Source of the DNA: G963668435 sp963668435
GTDB lineage: Bacteria > Latescibacterota > Latescibacteria > Latescibacterales > Latescibacteraceae
DNA length: 64,000 nucleotides
Assembly: GCA_963668435.2 (NCBI GenBank)
Contig: CAXXSC010000010.1
Span: forward strand, 496,001 to 560,000
Direction: 5' to 3'
Made by a program: the position numbers and the translations under genes. Shown here piece by piece: positions 53,727-63,912 of the stretch. The stretch's first letter is position 1; every line of letters starts with the position of its first letter. The notes under the pieces are model-generated. The model ran no database searches. It saw nothing but the letters and a program-made list of their open reading frames with translations, and was not told the DNA's origin.

Positions 53727-56630
53727 TCATTCCCGGCAGATGATCACATCCTCTATTCTGTCAATCGGCAGCACTGTAAGTTTCTCTATCTTTCCATCCC
53801 TGATTACACCTGAAATTATTGTCTTTTGAGGTGCATGGAGCTTGAACACAACATCCCAATCTTTCGTCCAGGCGGGCAGCAAATATATTCTGTCTCCATC
53901 ATATTGAACCAGCATTCGCTGAAGGGCTGTCATGGCAACCGAGCCGTGACACTGATCGGGAGTCCAGTCATAATTAGGCCCCCACATGGTCGGGAACCGA
54001 TACACGGAGGTAGCGCTATTGAAATTTTCGGCTGTTAACTGCGATGCCTCGCCACTCAGCCCAAGCAGCGCCGCTTTTATGGCGTTCTGCTGCCAGCCTC
54101 CGGTGCGTTTGATAGCCCGATTGGCGAAAGATCGGCGCGCCAGTTTTAGCCCGTCCTTCCCGACACCAAAAGTGCGGTAAGGAAAGATAGCATACAATTC
54201 CGGATTCTCCACATTCTGTTTGCCGCTGTATTCCTCGGCAGGCGCCAGCCGTAATTCCCCATCAACAGTCTCGGTCGGGATTTCAGGCAATTCATTAATC
54301 AGGCGTTTCCACTGTTGCCTCAGATCTTTATCTGTCATCGATTCAGGCAGTCTCAACAACTCGGTGCAGACCTTTTCTATCCCGACAATTTCCGGCAGCG
54401 GATTTTTCGCAGTATTATAGGTTTCAAGCGCCATAGCGGGCTCAAACAGGATTTGACCGTGCTCATCCCGCCCCCAGTGCTGATCATAAAAATCAATCAC
54501 GGCAGTCACGACAGGCAGAAGAGTCTCAGCGAGGAATGTGTCGTCGCGGGTGAATGAGTAATAGTCCAGCATCATCAGCGACAATTCGAGACCGCTCTGC
54601 CAATAGTAACGGATATAGCGGTTCATTGTCATACCCAGCGGAAGTTCCGAGCGATCACGGCCATAATTACTGTCCGTGTATGTTCCCCAGTGATACATCG
54701 TTTCGGGAAAAAACGCGCCTTCATGATTGTAATAGCATTTCGCGGCAAGCTTGCGAAGGGGAAGCGCCTCACGGTACATCGCAAACAGGGGCCGCATGAG
54801 GTCAAAATCACCAGATTCCAGCATCGACCAGTACGGCAGACGGGTATTCTGCCACCAGTACGCACCGCCCCACTGCCGGTAATCGGCATCATAGCCGTGG
54901 AATTTCCCCTCGAGGTCAATTGTATCAACAGTAAATATCGATCCGTTAAATTTGATGGGAGAATTTCCGCGGCCCGAACAGGCATTCATATAACGCTGCA
55001 GGACATAGCCCCTGTTGACATTTGATATTGTCTCGTTGCCAGCTCCAACACCAGCGTGAACATCGATATAACTTCGACACCAGAAAGAACGCCACCAACG
55101 CTTGTGCCGTGAAAAGCGCACGCTACGGCTCAGCGCTTCAGCTCTTTCAGCCAACTGTACTATCTGATGTGTCCAGGCATTCTGTGTTTTTGTCTGTGCT
55201 GTCAGCGCATATACCGAAATTGAATACTGCTTTTGTGCTTTATCGCTTTCCAGTGAAACTGGGGATTTTTTGACCAGTGACGACGAACGGATCAGCGCAC
55301 CGAATGTGCGATAGAGCAGCGGATCGACAGACTGGGATGTGTAAGTGCCGAGCCCCTGAAGCTCCAGATTTTCCCGCCACAGCGAGCGTTCATTTCTATG
55401 CAGCCAGATAACACCGTCATCGACATCATCCAGTATGATATCTTTTTCAGCGTAAACGTCGGGACCACCGTCCCCCATCAAGCCATAAGCCGAATGCATT
55501 TCACCCCCTGTGATCCGGCGACGCTCAACACGCCACGGTTCGGTGCTGACACGAACATCCACAGGAGTTTCGCTCTTCACATCGATTTCAACAACAGGAT
55601 GATTGGCGTCAATCCAGATATCGAGAGATACCATCTTAGCGCCCTCCCCGGCCTCGATGTGAATAACACCGTCACACAGTTTCAGCTCCTGCAAGAACCG
55701 CTTCCCTGAAGTAAAGGGATTGGGGGAGAGCGAGAGCCTGACTTTCCCGATTTTCAGAAGTCTTGCATTTTCACTCCAGGCATCTGTTTTCGAGAGATAA
55801 AACTGGAGATCTCCATTTTCCTCGACCCAGAGATTTACCCCAATATCGCCGTTACCGGCAGGCATCGATCCAAGAGAATTTGCTGAACCTGAACGCCAGA
55901 CAACATTGTATTTTTCCATAGCGTCAAGACGGACATTACTATCGAGCTCATGCAATATGTATTTGACAGTCTGACTCGCCATGAGACTGTAGCCCTCAGC
56001 TTGCCAGTGAAACCTGTCCAGCCGTGCAAGCTGCAACTTATCAACAAGCAGTCCATATAAGTAGTTAACAGTAATACCGTGAGAATTCATCAGCCGTTCG
56101 GCCAGCACATTGCGGGCGGCAATAACCGGATTGATATCTTTATTCAGTACAGCTCTGTCCTGTTCAGTCACCGGAGTTATGCTTGCCCAGATCAGACGGG
56201 CATCTCCGGCTTTTGCCTCAAGTGTCCTGATATACGTTTCCAGTTGCGGAACATACTCGTCATCGCCGATCCGTCCCTCAGGCCAGCCGTGCAGACCGAT
56301 ATTGAATTGAATGACATCGTACTTGCGAAATGACACTACTTTTTCCAGATCGCTAAAGAGATGATCGCTTTTCAAATGTTTCGGTGTCAGCCAGTAATCG
56401 ACATTGGCAACGGTTTTCAGGCTGTCAATCACACTTTGGTGAAATCCGTTCATGACGGAATCGCCGATTAGAAGAACATTTTTCAAAGATTCGTCTCTTT
56501 CGGCAGAGGGATAAAAGTTCCAGGCCCCGCCCTCAGAGTGAAGACCAAGCTCATTGTCAGTCTGCGCCTGGGCAAGCCCTGTCAACAAAACAAAAAGTAC
56601 TGCGAAAACCGGATAAAGCAGTTTTTTCAT
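53727..56630 (-). CDS. Secreted SGNH hydrolase fused to a DUF5703 glycosidase-like region
   Basis: 967 residues, signal peptide (about 1-22), AAGGA site upstream. Residues about 50-235 are an SGNH/GDSL esterase fold: LLIGDSVMNGF (catalytic Ser58), FNIGLHGWPEG and the DRFHWQAEGY block (Asp/His). From about 245 the sequence matches DUF5703-type proteins: SMPAGNGDIGVNLWVEE and LQFYLSKTDAW, followed by an alpha/alpha-barrel-like region with many Trp and Asp (WGGAYWWQNTRLPYW, EPAMALETYN). This resembles glycoside hydrolase families related to GH95. An esterase joined to a carbohydrate hydrolase suggests attack on acylated polysaccharides outside the cell. Substrate unknown. Confidence 0.8.
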   Translation of the reverse strand: MKKLLYPVFAVLFVLLTGLAQAQTDNELGLHSEGGAWNFYPSAERDESLKNVLLIGDSVMNGFHQSVIDSLKTVANVDYWLTPKHLKSDHLFSDLEKVVSFRKYDVIQFNIGLHGWPEGRIGDDEYVPQLETYIRTLEAKAGDARLIWASITPVTEQDRAVLNKDINPVIAARNVLAERLMNSHGITVNYLYGLLVDKLQLARLDRFHWQAEGYSLMASQTVKYILHELDSNVRLDAMEKYNVVWRSGSANSLGSMPAGNGDIGVNLWVEENGDLQFYLSKTDAWSENARLLKIGKVRLSLSPNPFTSGKRFLQELKLCDGVIHIEAGEGAKMVSLDIWIDANHPVVEIDVKSETPVDVRVSTEPWRVERRRITGGEMHSAYGLMGDGGPDVYAEKDIILDDVDDGVIWLHRNERSLWRENLELQGLGTYTSQSVDPLLYRTFGALIRSSSLVKKSPVSLESDKAQKQYSISVYALTAQTKTQNAWTHQIVQLAERAEALSRSVRFSRHKRWWRSFWCRSYIDVHAGVGAGNETISNVNRGYVLQRYMNACSGRGNSPIKFNGSIFTVDTIDLEGKFHGYDADYRQWGGAYWWQNTRLPYWSMLESGDFDLMRPLFAMYREALPLRKLAAKCYYNHEGAFFPETMYHWGTYTDSNYGRDRSELPLGMTMNRYIRYYWQSGLELSLMMLDYYSFTRDDTFLAETLLPVVTAVIDFYDQHWGRDEHGQILFEPAMALETYNTAKNPLPEIVGIEKVCTELLRLPESMTDKDLRQQWKRLINELPEIPTETVDGELRLAPAEEYSGKQNVENPELYAIFPYRTFGVGKDGLKLARRSFANRAIKRTGGWQQNAIKAALLGLSGEASQLTAENFNSATSVYRFPTMWGPNYDWTPDQCHGSVAMTALQRMLVQYDGDRIYLLPAWTKDWDVVFKLHAPQKTIISGVIRDGKIEKLTVLPIDRIEDVIICRE

Positions 56631-56749
56631 GATTGATTCCTTACAAAACGCATAATGGCAGCCCCTGCAAGTATCAAGAGCTGCGTTCGTTCTTCAGAAA
56701 TGAAAATATCGTTGTATTGAATAAGAGGAGAGTATTGAATTGATATAAA

Positions 56750-57094
<345 letters not shown>

Positions 57095-57136
57095 ATAATA
57101 TACATTATTTTTTCATGATCCGGGCATTTTTCTCGT

Positions 57137-57901
57137 TCACCCCGAACAGAGCTTGCCGCCGTCGATCACAAGGGACGATCCGGTCACCCACGAGGAATCA
57201 TCGGATGCAAGGAACAAGGCGGCTTTCGCGATGTCTTCCGGCAGGCCGAGACGTTTCATGGGAACACCGTTGGCGGTATCTTCGATAATCTTTTCGGGAT
57301 TGGGAAACGCTTTTGTAGAATCATGAATCAGGGGTGTATCGACTGGCCCCGGACACATAAGGTTGATCCTGATCGAGGGTCCATAATCAAGCGCCACCTG
57401 TTTGACCAAAGCGACCAGCGCTCCTTTCGAGGCGCAGTATGCCGCATGGTTCGGAAAAACCTTGAATGCGGCAACGGAACCATTGACAACGATCGTTCCC
57501 CCACCCCGTTTCTGAAGTTCGGGAATGCCGAGATGGAGAAGGTAATAGACGGCATCGAGGTTAGTGGCTACCGTGTCATGCCAGAGCTTCGGCTCCAGTT
57601 CCGCAATCGACGCAAGGCCGAGAAGACCGGCATTGGGTACGAGTATATCAACGCCACCGAAATTCGACAGGGCGGCATCGAGTAGCACCTTGTTGCCGTC
57701 CAACGTTTTAATGTCCGAGGCGGCAAACACGGCTTTTCCACCGGCAGCTTCTATCCGACCGACGACTTCCGCACCGCGCTGGGCATTACGACCGCCAACA
57801 ACAACCGAGGCGCCCTCTTTCGCAAAAAGTTCGGCTATCCCCTCACCCATCCCGCTTGTCGCGCCGGTGACAATAGCGACTTTATCTGTCATTTTTCCCA
57901 T
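57137..57901 (-). CDS. Short-chain dehydrogenase/reductase
   Basis: 254 residues from ATG 57901 with AAGGAG upstream; an earlier in-frame ATG at 57934 is less likely. Cofactor motif TGATSGMG (12-19), NAG motif in LVPNAGLLG, catalytic Ser in NGSVAAF and YxxxK in YCASKGA (about residue 153). Classical SDR fold, cytoplasmic oxidoreductase using NAD(P). Substrate not deducible; the neighbouring sulfatase suggests sugar or steroid-like compounds but this is weak. Confidence 0.9.
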   Translation of the reverse strand: MGKMTDKVAIVTGATSGMGEGIAELFAKEGASVVVGGRNAQRGAEVVGRIEAAGGKAVFAASDIKTLDGNKVLLDAALSNFGGVDILVPNAGLLGLASIAELEPKLWHDTVATNLDAVYYLLHLGIPELQKRGGGTIVVNGSVAAFKVFPNHAAYCASKGALVALVKQVALDYGPSIRINLMCPGPVDTPLIHDSTKAFPNPEKIIEDTANGVPMKRLGLPEDIAKAALFLASDDSSWVTGSSLVIDGGKLCSG

Positions 57902-57955
57902 ATTCTGCTCCTTGTTTGTATCACATTCGTTCACAGTATGAAGCGGTTTATATGG

Positions 57956-59410
57956 CTATTCTTTTTTATGCCCCCTGATGTCATAAGGAAGCCCGTCGTA
58001 ATCGGGATTGGGCGTCATCATCTGAGCGCCCACCCCTTTTCGCCAGTCATCTAGGCATTTCCTGAGCTCTTCCGACTTATCGGGCATCGCGGCGGCAAGG
58101 TCGTTTTCTTCACCGATATCGTCCTTGAGGTTGTACAGCTCCAAACGGCCGTCCTCATAATACTCGATCAGTTTCCAGTCACCTTTTCTGACAGCGCCAA
58201 AGGGCGTGGTGATATGATAGTGGGGATAGTGCCAGAATATCGCCTCGCGGTCGAACTGACCCGAGTTCTCAAGAAGCGGCATGAGGCTGGTACCGTCGGG
58301 ATTGTGTCCCGGATCGCCCGCAACACCCGCCATCTCGAGCATTGTCGGATAGAAATCAACGCTCGTTACCGGCACATCACAGACCGAACCGGCCTTTATC
58401 CTGCCCGGCCATTTCACTATCATCGGTTCCCGGATGCCGCCCTCGTAAGCAGTGCCTTTGCCAGATCGAAGCGGATAGTTGGAGGTGATATTCAGCCAGT
58501 TTCCGATACCGGCGAGACCGCCGTTGTCACTCATGAAAATAACAACGGTATCATCCTCAAGATTATGCTCCCTGAGAGCAGTAAGAACCCGTCCGACACT
58601 CTCGTCCACACTCTGGATCATGGCAGCGTACTCGGCGTTCTTCTGGCGGCTTTCGGAGGTTATTTTCACCTGATAATGAGGAATCAGCTCCTTCTTTCCC
58701 TCGATAGGCGTATGGACCGCGTAATGGGCAAGATAGAGGAAAAACGGCTTTTCGCTGTTACTGCCAATGAAATTCAGAGCCTCGTCTGTAAGGCGGTCCG
58801 TGAGGTACTCGCCATCCCCACCGCCTTCTGGCATCGTGGGAATTTCATTGTTCCAGTCGCGGTCAACCGAATAGGGCCAGTAATAGGTCGGCGGCTGCCC
58901 CTTGTCGTAACCGGCGATATTATAGTCGAACCCCTGATTGTCGGGATAATACTGCTTGTCGCCAAGATGCCATTTCCCGATACTCGCGGAGACATAGCCA
59001 CCTGCTTTCAGCGCCTCGGCAAGGGTAACCTCCTCGTGAGCGAGATACTTGGTCCAGTCGGGCACTTTCAGTTTCGCGTTGGGCGACACGTGCCCGGCGA
59101 TCCAGTCGGTGAGATGCAGTGTCGCGGGATACTTGCCGGTAAGAATACTCGCCCGTGTCGGCGAACAGACCGGACAGGCAGCATAGGCATCGGTGAAACG
59201 CATGCCCTCGGCGGCGAGACGGTCGATATTGGGCGTTTCATACAGCTCGCTGCCATAGCAGCCGATGTCCGCCCATCCGAGATCGTCGATGAGGATGAAA
59301 ACGAAATTCGGTTTCCGCGTGACTGTTTTCGTTCCACACGACAATGCCGCCGTGCCGAGAAGACCCGCCGCGCCCGCAATTGTCCTGCCTATGAAATCCC
59401 GCCGTTTCAA
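57956..59410 (-). CDS. Tat-exported sulfatase, probable lipoprotein
   Basis: 484 residues, TTG start with GGAG upstream. N-terminus MKRRDFIGRTIAGAAG is a twin-arginine signal ending in a lipobox-like ALSC (Cys25). Sulfatase motifs: metal Asp pair FILIDDLGWAD, formylglycine site PVCSPTRASILTG (Cys82 to be oxidised) and downstream VVIFMSDNGGLAGIG. Hydrolyses sulfate esters, typically on polysaccharides. Formylglycine formation in the cytoplasm before Tat export fits. Followed by an SDR gene on the same strand. Confidence 0.94.
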   Translation of the reverse strand: MKRRDFIGRTIAGAAGLLGTAALSCGTKTVTRKPNFVFILIDDLGWADIGCYGSELYETPNIDRLAAEGMRFTDAYAACPVCSPTRASILTGKYPATLHLTDWIAGHVSPNAKLKVPDWTKYLAHEEVTLAEALKAGGYVSASIGKWHLGDKQYYPDNQGFDYNIAGYDKGQPPTYYWPYSVDRDWNNEIPTMPEGGGDGEYLTDRLTDEALNFIGSNSEKPFFLYLAHYAVHTPIEGKKELIPHYQVKITSESRQKNAEYAAMIQSVDESVGRVLTALREHNLEDDTVVIFMSDNGGLAGIGNWLNITSNYPLRSGKGTAYEGGIREPMIVKWPGRIKAGSVCDVPVTSVDFYPTMLEMAGVAGDPGHNPDGTSLMPLLENSGQFDREAIFWHYPHYHITTPFGAVRKGDWKLIEYYEDGRLELYNLKDDIGEENDLAAAMPDKSEELRKCLDDWRKGVGAQMMTPNPDYDGLPYDIRGHKKE

Positions 59411-59598
59411 ACACTGGCTCCTTTCATGTCCGTTTTGATACTACTGGTTTTCTTCAATATATAGTCCGAACAGGAGCAGTGACAGGAAAATGTGCCTGAA
59501 CCGCTCTCAAACCTCCCCGTGAAAATATCAAGTTCCAGAAATGCATAAAAAAGGCGCCATCGCCGGCACCTCCATGATCAAGATAAAAAACAGACTGA

Positions 59599-60939
59599 CT
59601 ACTTGATCATAAGCATCTTGCCTGTTCTTGCCATGCCACCAGCCTGAAGCCGGTAAAAATACACGCCGCTGGTAAAGTCGCTGGCATTGAAAACGGCGCT
59701 GTGCCTGCCTGCTCTCATGGAATGGTCGACAAGAATGGCGACTTTCCGGCCGGTGATATCATAGACCGAAAGATTGACATGGGCCTCGGAGAAAATTGTG
59801 AATGAAATGGTGGTCGCGGGATTAAAAGGATTCGGAAAAACATTAACAAGTTCTAATGCCTTCAGCTGTTCCATTTTTTCATCGACGTCGACCGAACTAT
59901 TCTCTGTGAACTTTCCGACCTTCCCATCTGATCCCGCCATCCAGATTATAGTGGTACCATCCTGTTTTGTTATACCTGACACAGCATGTACAAAGAATGG
60001 AATCTCTTCCATTTTCTGATAGCTATATTCTTCTTCATCATTAACTTTGTAAACAATCTCACTGTAAAATCCACATATGCAATAGTGCAATGATTCATTG
60101 ACAGGATAGAGAAAACGCTCTTTTCCCTCTACAGCTTTTGTTACCCAAGAAAGACCGCCGTCCTTTGAATGTAGATAATTGCCAGAATAAGTAGGATTTA
60201 TGTATATTGATGAAGGAGAGACCACTTGAATATTTTCAGGGCTTCCGGGTACTGTTGCAATGTATTGCCAAGATTCTCCACTATCTACCGTCCTGAAGAC
60301 AAATGAATCTTCATAAGCATCCCCTAAGTAATTCGCCATTGCCCAGCCATGATTGTCGTCAAAAAAGTCAATATTCTGAAAATATAAATACAGCGGTAAA
60401 AAGCCCTGTTCTACTGATTTTTCAGAATCATGTTTGATTTACCATGTGTGCCCGGCGTCTTCTGTTTTTAATATTGTATCTGTCCTGGAAAGGAAAATGC
60501 CGGTATTTTCATCTAAAAAATATATATCGTTAACACCAATAGCAATTCCATCAAAATCATACCTTATTGTCCATGTTTCACCGCCATCACTTGATGCAAA
60601 CAAAAAGGCACCTCTCTGTAAATCAGTAGTTATACCGGCACAATATCCATTCATTGAATCTACAAAAAACAAATCGGTTATCTTGACACCTTCAACCGGG
60701 CACTCCTGTTTAACCCATGTTTCGCCACCATCATCAGTATGGATAATGGTCGAGTTTTCTCCAACCGCCCACCCGTGATATTCATCAATGAAACTCATGT
60801 CCCAAATTCTCTCCGTCACCCCACTCTCCGTCACCCCACTCTCCTGCACTTCCCACTCCACCCGGCAGACCCCAGCCTCAATGAACAAAGCCGCTGCAAA
60901 CATCGACATCAGCACAACAAACAATCCAGACCGCCACAT
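59599..60939 (-). pseudogene. Photosystem-II-stability/BNR-like exported protein with T9SS-type C-terminal domain, interrupted
   Basis: 446 codons. Signal peptide, then repeated blocks of the beta-propeller type (DEYHGWAVGENSTIIHTDDGG, TWVKQE; EDSFVFRTVDSGESW). The frame meets TAA at 60439-60441 after DAGHTW and continues in the same frame to the end. The final 80 residues (VFPNPFNPATTISF, YDITGRKVAIL, GVYFYRLQAGG) are a FlgD-like/type IX secretion sorting domain. A 15-bp tandem repeat (60814-60843) duplicates SGVTE near the signal peptide. With the stop, the sorting domain would not be made, or would start at a later ATG (60339). Confidence 0.8.
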
Positions 60940-61319
60940 GATGCACCTCTTCGCATTAGCAAAACAATAACCACACCACTACCCGATTAGTGCAAGCAAT
61001 ATATAATCGAATACATTTGTCAAGTTAATTTTATTTTTAAATATAAATAACACATTCATTTTTATACTATTAGGAACTGTTAGCAACAGAGCGGCAATAC
61101 CTGCTTAATATTATTAATATAATACAGAATGCCAAATAATGGATCGATTACCGGCACTTGTGCTGATAGCTGCAAATCATCTTTTCTGCTACGCCAGAAA
61201 AAATTCACACCATCATTTTGTTTTGACTTTGCGTCCGACTTTTGTAAGTTGCATAGAGCGGCGTGTATTTCACAATATTATGCATAACTGAAGCGGCGGA
61301 ATAAACCGGGGGAAACGAG
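60940..61319. other. AT-rich intergenic region between divergent genes
   Basis: 380 nt with no ORF of interest. It must contain the promoters for the broken propeller gene (minus) and the esterase (plus); I see only a poor -35-like TTGACT at 61223-61228. A GGGGGAAACGAG ribosome site precedes the esterase. Confidence 0.5.
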
Positions 61320-63566
61320 ATGAAAAATATAAGGTTTCTGGCACTGACACTAACCGTACTTCTCCACGGCATCAGCCTTTCATCAGCCGAGGTTCGTATC
61401 GTCGACGCCAGCCACTACAGCGGTGTATTCGGCGAAAACAGGAATTACCGCATATTTCTGCCTTCGGGCTACGAACAGGACACAGCGAAACGCTACCCGG
61501 TCATCTATTTCTTTCACGGCTGGTCGCAGCGCTATTTCGGCGTTACCCAAGGACGGGGCGCGTATGAAAAAGGCGGCGACAACGGCGGTGACAACATCGC
61601 CTCATTTGTTGAGGGCCACGATGTCATCGTGGTGAAATGGGACGGTTTCAATCCCCGCGACGGCGAACAATACAATCTCCGCCCCTACAACATCGGCCCG
61701 GTCGAGACCTATCGCCAGTTCCCCATGTATTTCCCGGAACTGGTCACTCACATCGATTCACATTACCGGACCGTTCCAGACCGCACTCATCGCGCGGTTT
61801 CCGGGCTGTCAATGGGCGGATTCATGACATTCTGGATTGGCGGGAAATATCCCGACCTTGTCTGTGCCGCAGGTAATTTCTGCGGCTCACCCGAATTCTT
61901 CACCGGTCCCCGCGTTTTTCCCGTGGAATACCGTCATCTCGATATGTACAACAACTACGGTGGTATGCGGATACGTCTCAATTATGGTGACAAGGATTTC
62001 ATACGGTCCTATCACGAGGACATGAACCGCGTTTTCCCCTATGTCATCGACAATTACGAATTCTCGGTCTACGATGCGGCACACAGTACATGCGGCCTCG
62101 GCGAGATGTTCTCGTTCATCATAGACACGTTTGACAATCCTCCGCAAAAACCGGAACGCTGGCACCATATCGATGTTTACCCGGCATTTTCAGTCTGGGA
62201 CTACAATGTCAGTTCGGACAGGACAGAACCAGGTTTCAACATTCTGGAAAATGTCAACCGCCGCGGGCTCAGAAACACAGTACGGAAATTCCTGCCTGAC
62301 GGCCCGTCACTGGCACATGTCCTGACAACTATCACAACCGCCCCCCTATACGACCCCAACACGGTGTATTCCATCACCGATATCGACCTTGAAAACGGTG
62401 ATGCGCAACAGTACGACCTGATAAGTGACAACAGCGGATGTCTTCCGTTCACGCTCGACGGTCATCCGCACGAGATCGGGATCTCGGACACTGGGAATCG
62501 TCCCGAAATAACGATCGCCTCGTTCGACATCGCCAACATGCCCTGGGCTGTCCGCGGCAAGGAGATAGAACTGACTATCACGGCGCTCAACAAGGGTAAC
62601 GCAGACAGTGGCAGAATAACGGCTACGGTCACGGCGAACAATCCTGTTGCCACAGTCCATAAGAGTGAAACCGCGTTCGGCGGTATGGCTGCCGGAAAAC
62701 GAAGGCAAGCATCATCACCCGTGTCATTCTCTGTCGAGAAGGAAAATGTCGATGCAGTCTCGCTGCATGTGACGTTTTCAGGACCCGGCGGATTGCAGTG
62801 GAAGGATGACATTGTGGTCACGATTCGGCCCGATGCGGCAGTTTTCAAGGAAATCCTGATCGCGGACGGTAAAGAGTTCACAGTGGCCAAAGCGGGCACA
62901 ACACATGTCAGCATTTTTCTGGGCAACGGCAACGGTGACGGCAGGGCGAATCCCGGCGAATCCATTGTCGTACTAGTCAAGGACAAGGTCAATAACGTGT
63001 TACGGCGGCTGGGCCTGCACAGCAGTGACAGCTATGCCGATCCCGGTGGAATGAAACGCAGGATATCCGACTACTGGGGACGTTACGATCATGTGGGCGG
63101 CTCGGAAAAGCCCTCTGAATTGCTGATAGCCTCCGACTGCCCCGAAGGGCATGTGATCGACTGTTTTGCCGACTACTGGCTTCCGGACTATCCTGAACAC
63201 CACATTGTCAGCGGAACAGTTCAAATCCCGGTGACAGGCAGGGATAAAACCGCACCGGAAATAGAGTGGGCAAAGGTTTCTGCAGGGAATCTCTTACAGG
63301 TCAGGATGCGGGACGGTGGTAAAATCGCAACTGTCAGTGCAAGTTTCATTTATCAGAAAACCAATTTCACCTCAAACAAGCATGAGAATTTCCAGGTGAT
63401 GCTTCGTGATGACGGCAGTCGCGGCGACAGGGTTGCCGGTGACAATGTTTTCAGCGCCCTGATCCCGGAACGCGAATTCGGACTGTATACGGTTGAAATT
63501 GCTGCACAGGACGCAGAAGGCAACAGTAGCGGAAAATCATTCGAGAATCTCGTTACAATCAAATGA
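61320..63566 (+). CDS. Large secreted esterase (alpha/beta hydrolase) with C-terminal beta domains
   Basis: 748 residues, signal peptide (about 1-23). Residues about 30-270 form an Esterase-D/feruloyl-esterase-like alpha/beta hydrolase: IFLPSGYEQ, YFFHGWSQRYFG (oxyanion hole) and the nucleophile elbow AVSGLSMGGFM (Ser about 164); a candidate His is in AAHSTCGLG. The rest is beta-rich: about 395-500 (Ig-like), a Gly/Asn/Asp-rich turn GNGNGDGRANPGES (about 540) that may bind calcium, and a final domain with MLRDDGSRGDRVAGDNVF. May deacetylate or de-feruloylate polysaccharides. Divergent from the broken propeller gene, convergent on the zinc-ribbon gene. Confidence 0.82.
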   Translation: MKNIRFLALTLTVLLHGISLSSAEVRIVDASHYSGVFGENRNYRIFLPSGYEQDTAKRYPVIYFFHGWSQRYFGVTQGRGAYEKGGDNGGDNIASFVEGHDVIVVKWDGFNPRDGEQYNLRPYNIGPVETYRQFPMYFPELVTHIDSHYRTVPDRTHRAVSGLSMGGFMTFWIGGKYPDLVCAAGNFCGSPEFFTGPRVFPVEYRHLDMYNNYGGMRIRLNYGDKDFIRSYHEDMNRVFPYVIDNYEFSVYDAAHSTCGLGEMFSFIIDTFDNPPQKPERWHHIDVYPAFSVWDYNVSSDRTEPGFNILENVNRRGLRNTVRKFLPDGPSLAHVLTTITTAPLYDPNTVYSITDIDLENGDAQQYDLISDNSGCLPFTLDGHPHEIGISDTGNRPEITIASFDIANMPWAVRGKEIELTITALNKGNADSGRITATVTANNPVATVHKSETAFGGMAAGKRRQASSPVSFSVEKENVDAVSLHVTFSGPGGLQWKDDIVVTIRPDAAVFKEILIADGKEFTVAKAGTTHVSIFLGNGNGDGRANPGESIVVLVKDKVNNVLRRLGLHSSDSYADPGGMKRRISDYWGRYDHVGGSEKPSELLIASDCPEGHVIDCFADYWLPDYPEHHIVSGTVQIPVTGRDKTAPEIEWAKVSAGNLLQVRMRDGGKIATVSASFIYQKTNFTSNKHENFQVMLRDDGSRGDRVAGDNVFSALIPEREFGLYTVEIAAQDAEGNSSGKSFENLVTIK

Positions 63567-63589
63567 TTCCCGTATCGGGTAACCCATTC

Positions 63590-63636
63590 AAAAAAGGCCG
63601 CTAACTGGCAGCACCCAGTTAACGGCCTTTTTTTTG
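63590..63636. terminator. Bidirectional intrinsic terminator
   Basis: AAAGGCCG (63593-63600) plus TAACTGG (63602-63608) pair with CCAGTTA (63615-63621) plus CGGCCTTT (63623-63630), one mismatch, with A-run before and T-run after. Serves two converging genes. Confidence 0.88.
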
Positions 63637-63651
63637 TAATCACACTGTATC

Positions 63652-63864
63652 TCAACCAGTGAAAAGATCGAAAATATTAGCCAGTGAATTACCATCCGCC
63701 TGGTAAAGTTCGGTATAGCGGCAGTTCGAACAGGTCACCGTACTGAATCGCCGCCCCTGCACATCGAAAATCTTGCTCCAGAAACCTCCCGGTGCATATA
63801 TTTTGCCAATTTCACACCTTGTTCCCGAACATTTGGGACATGAATAATTCAAATATTCATTCAT
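63652..63864 (-). CDS. Small zinc-ribbon protein (DUF2082 type)
   Basis: 70 residues, AGGAAGG upstream. Two CxxC pairs: CPKC near residue 9 and TCSNC near residue 47, flanking the family-like FSKIFDVQGRRFSTVTC-type strand. This matches nucleic-acid-binding zinc-ribbon proteins of the DUF2082 type, whose role is unknown. It starts 48 nt after a YbjQ-like gene and is likely co-transcribed. Confidence 0.85.
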   Translation of the reverse strand: MNEYLNYSCPKCSGTRCEIGKIYAPGGFWSKIFDVQGRRFSTVTCSNCRYTELYQADGNSLANIFDLFTG

Positions 63865-63912
63865 TTTTCAGCCTTCCTGCTGTTCTGCTTCATGGTAAGT
63901 CATCAAGCGGAG

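Noticed and set aside
58214..59464. 416-codon open frame on the plus strand
   Set aside because: It lies antisense to the sulfatase, which has all family motifs; the composition and lack of ribosome site mark it as a shadow frame.
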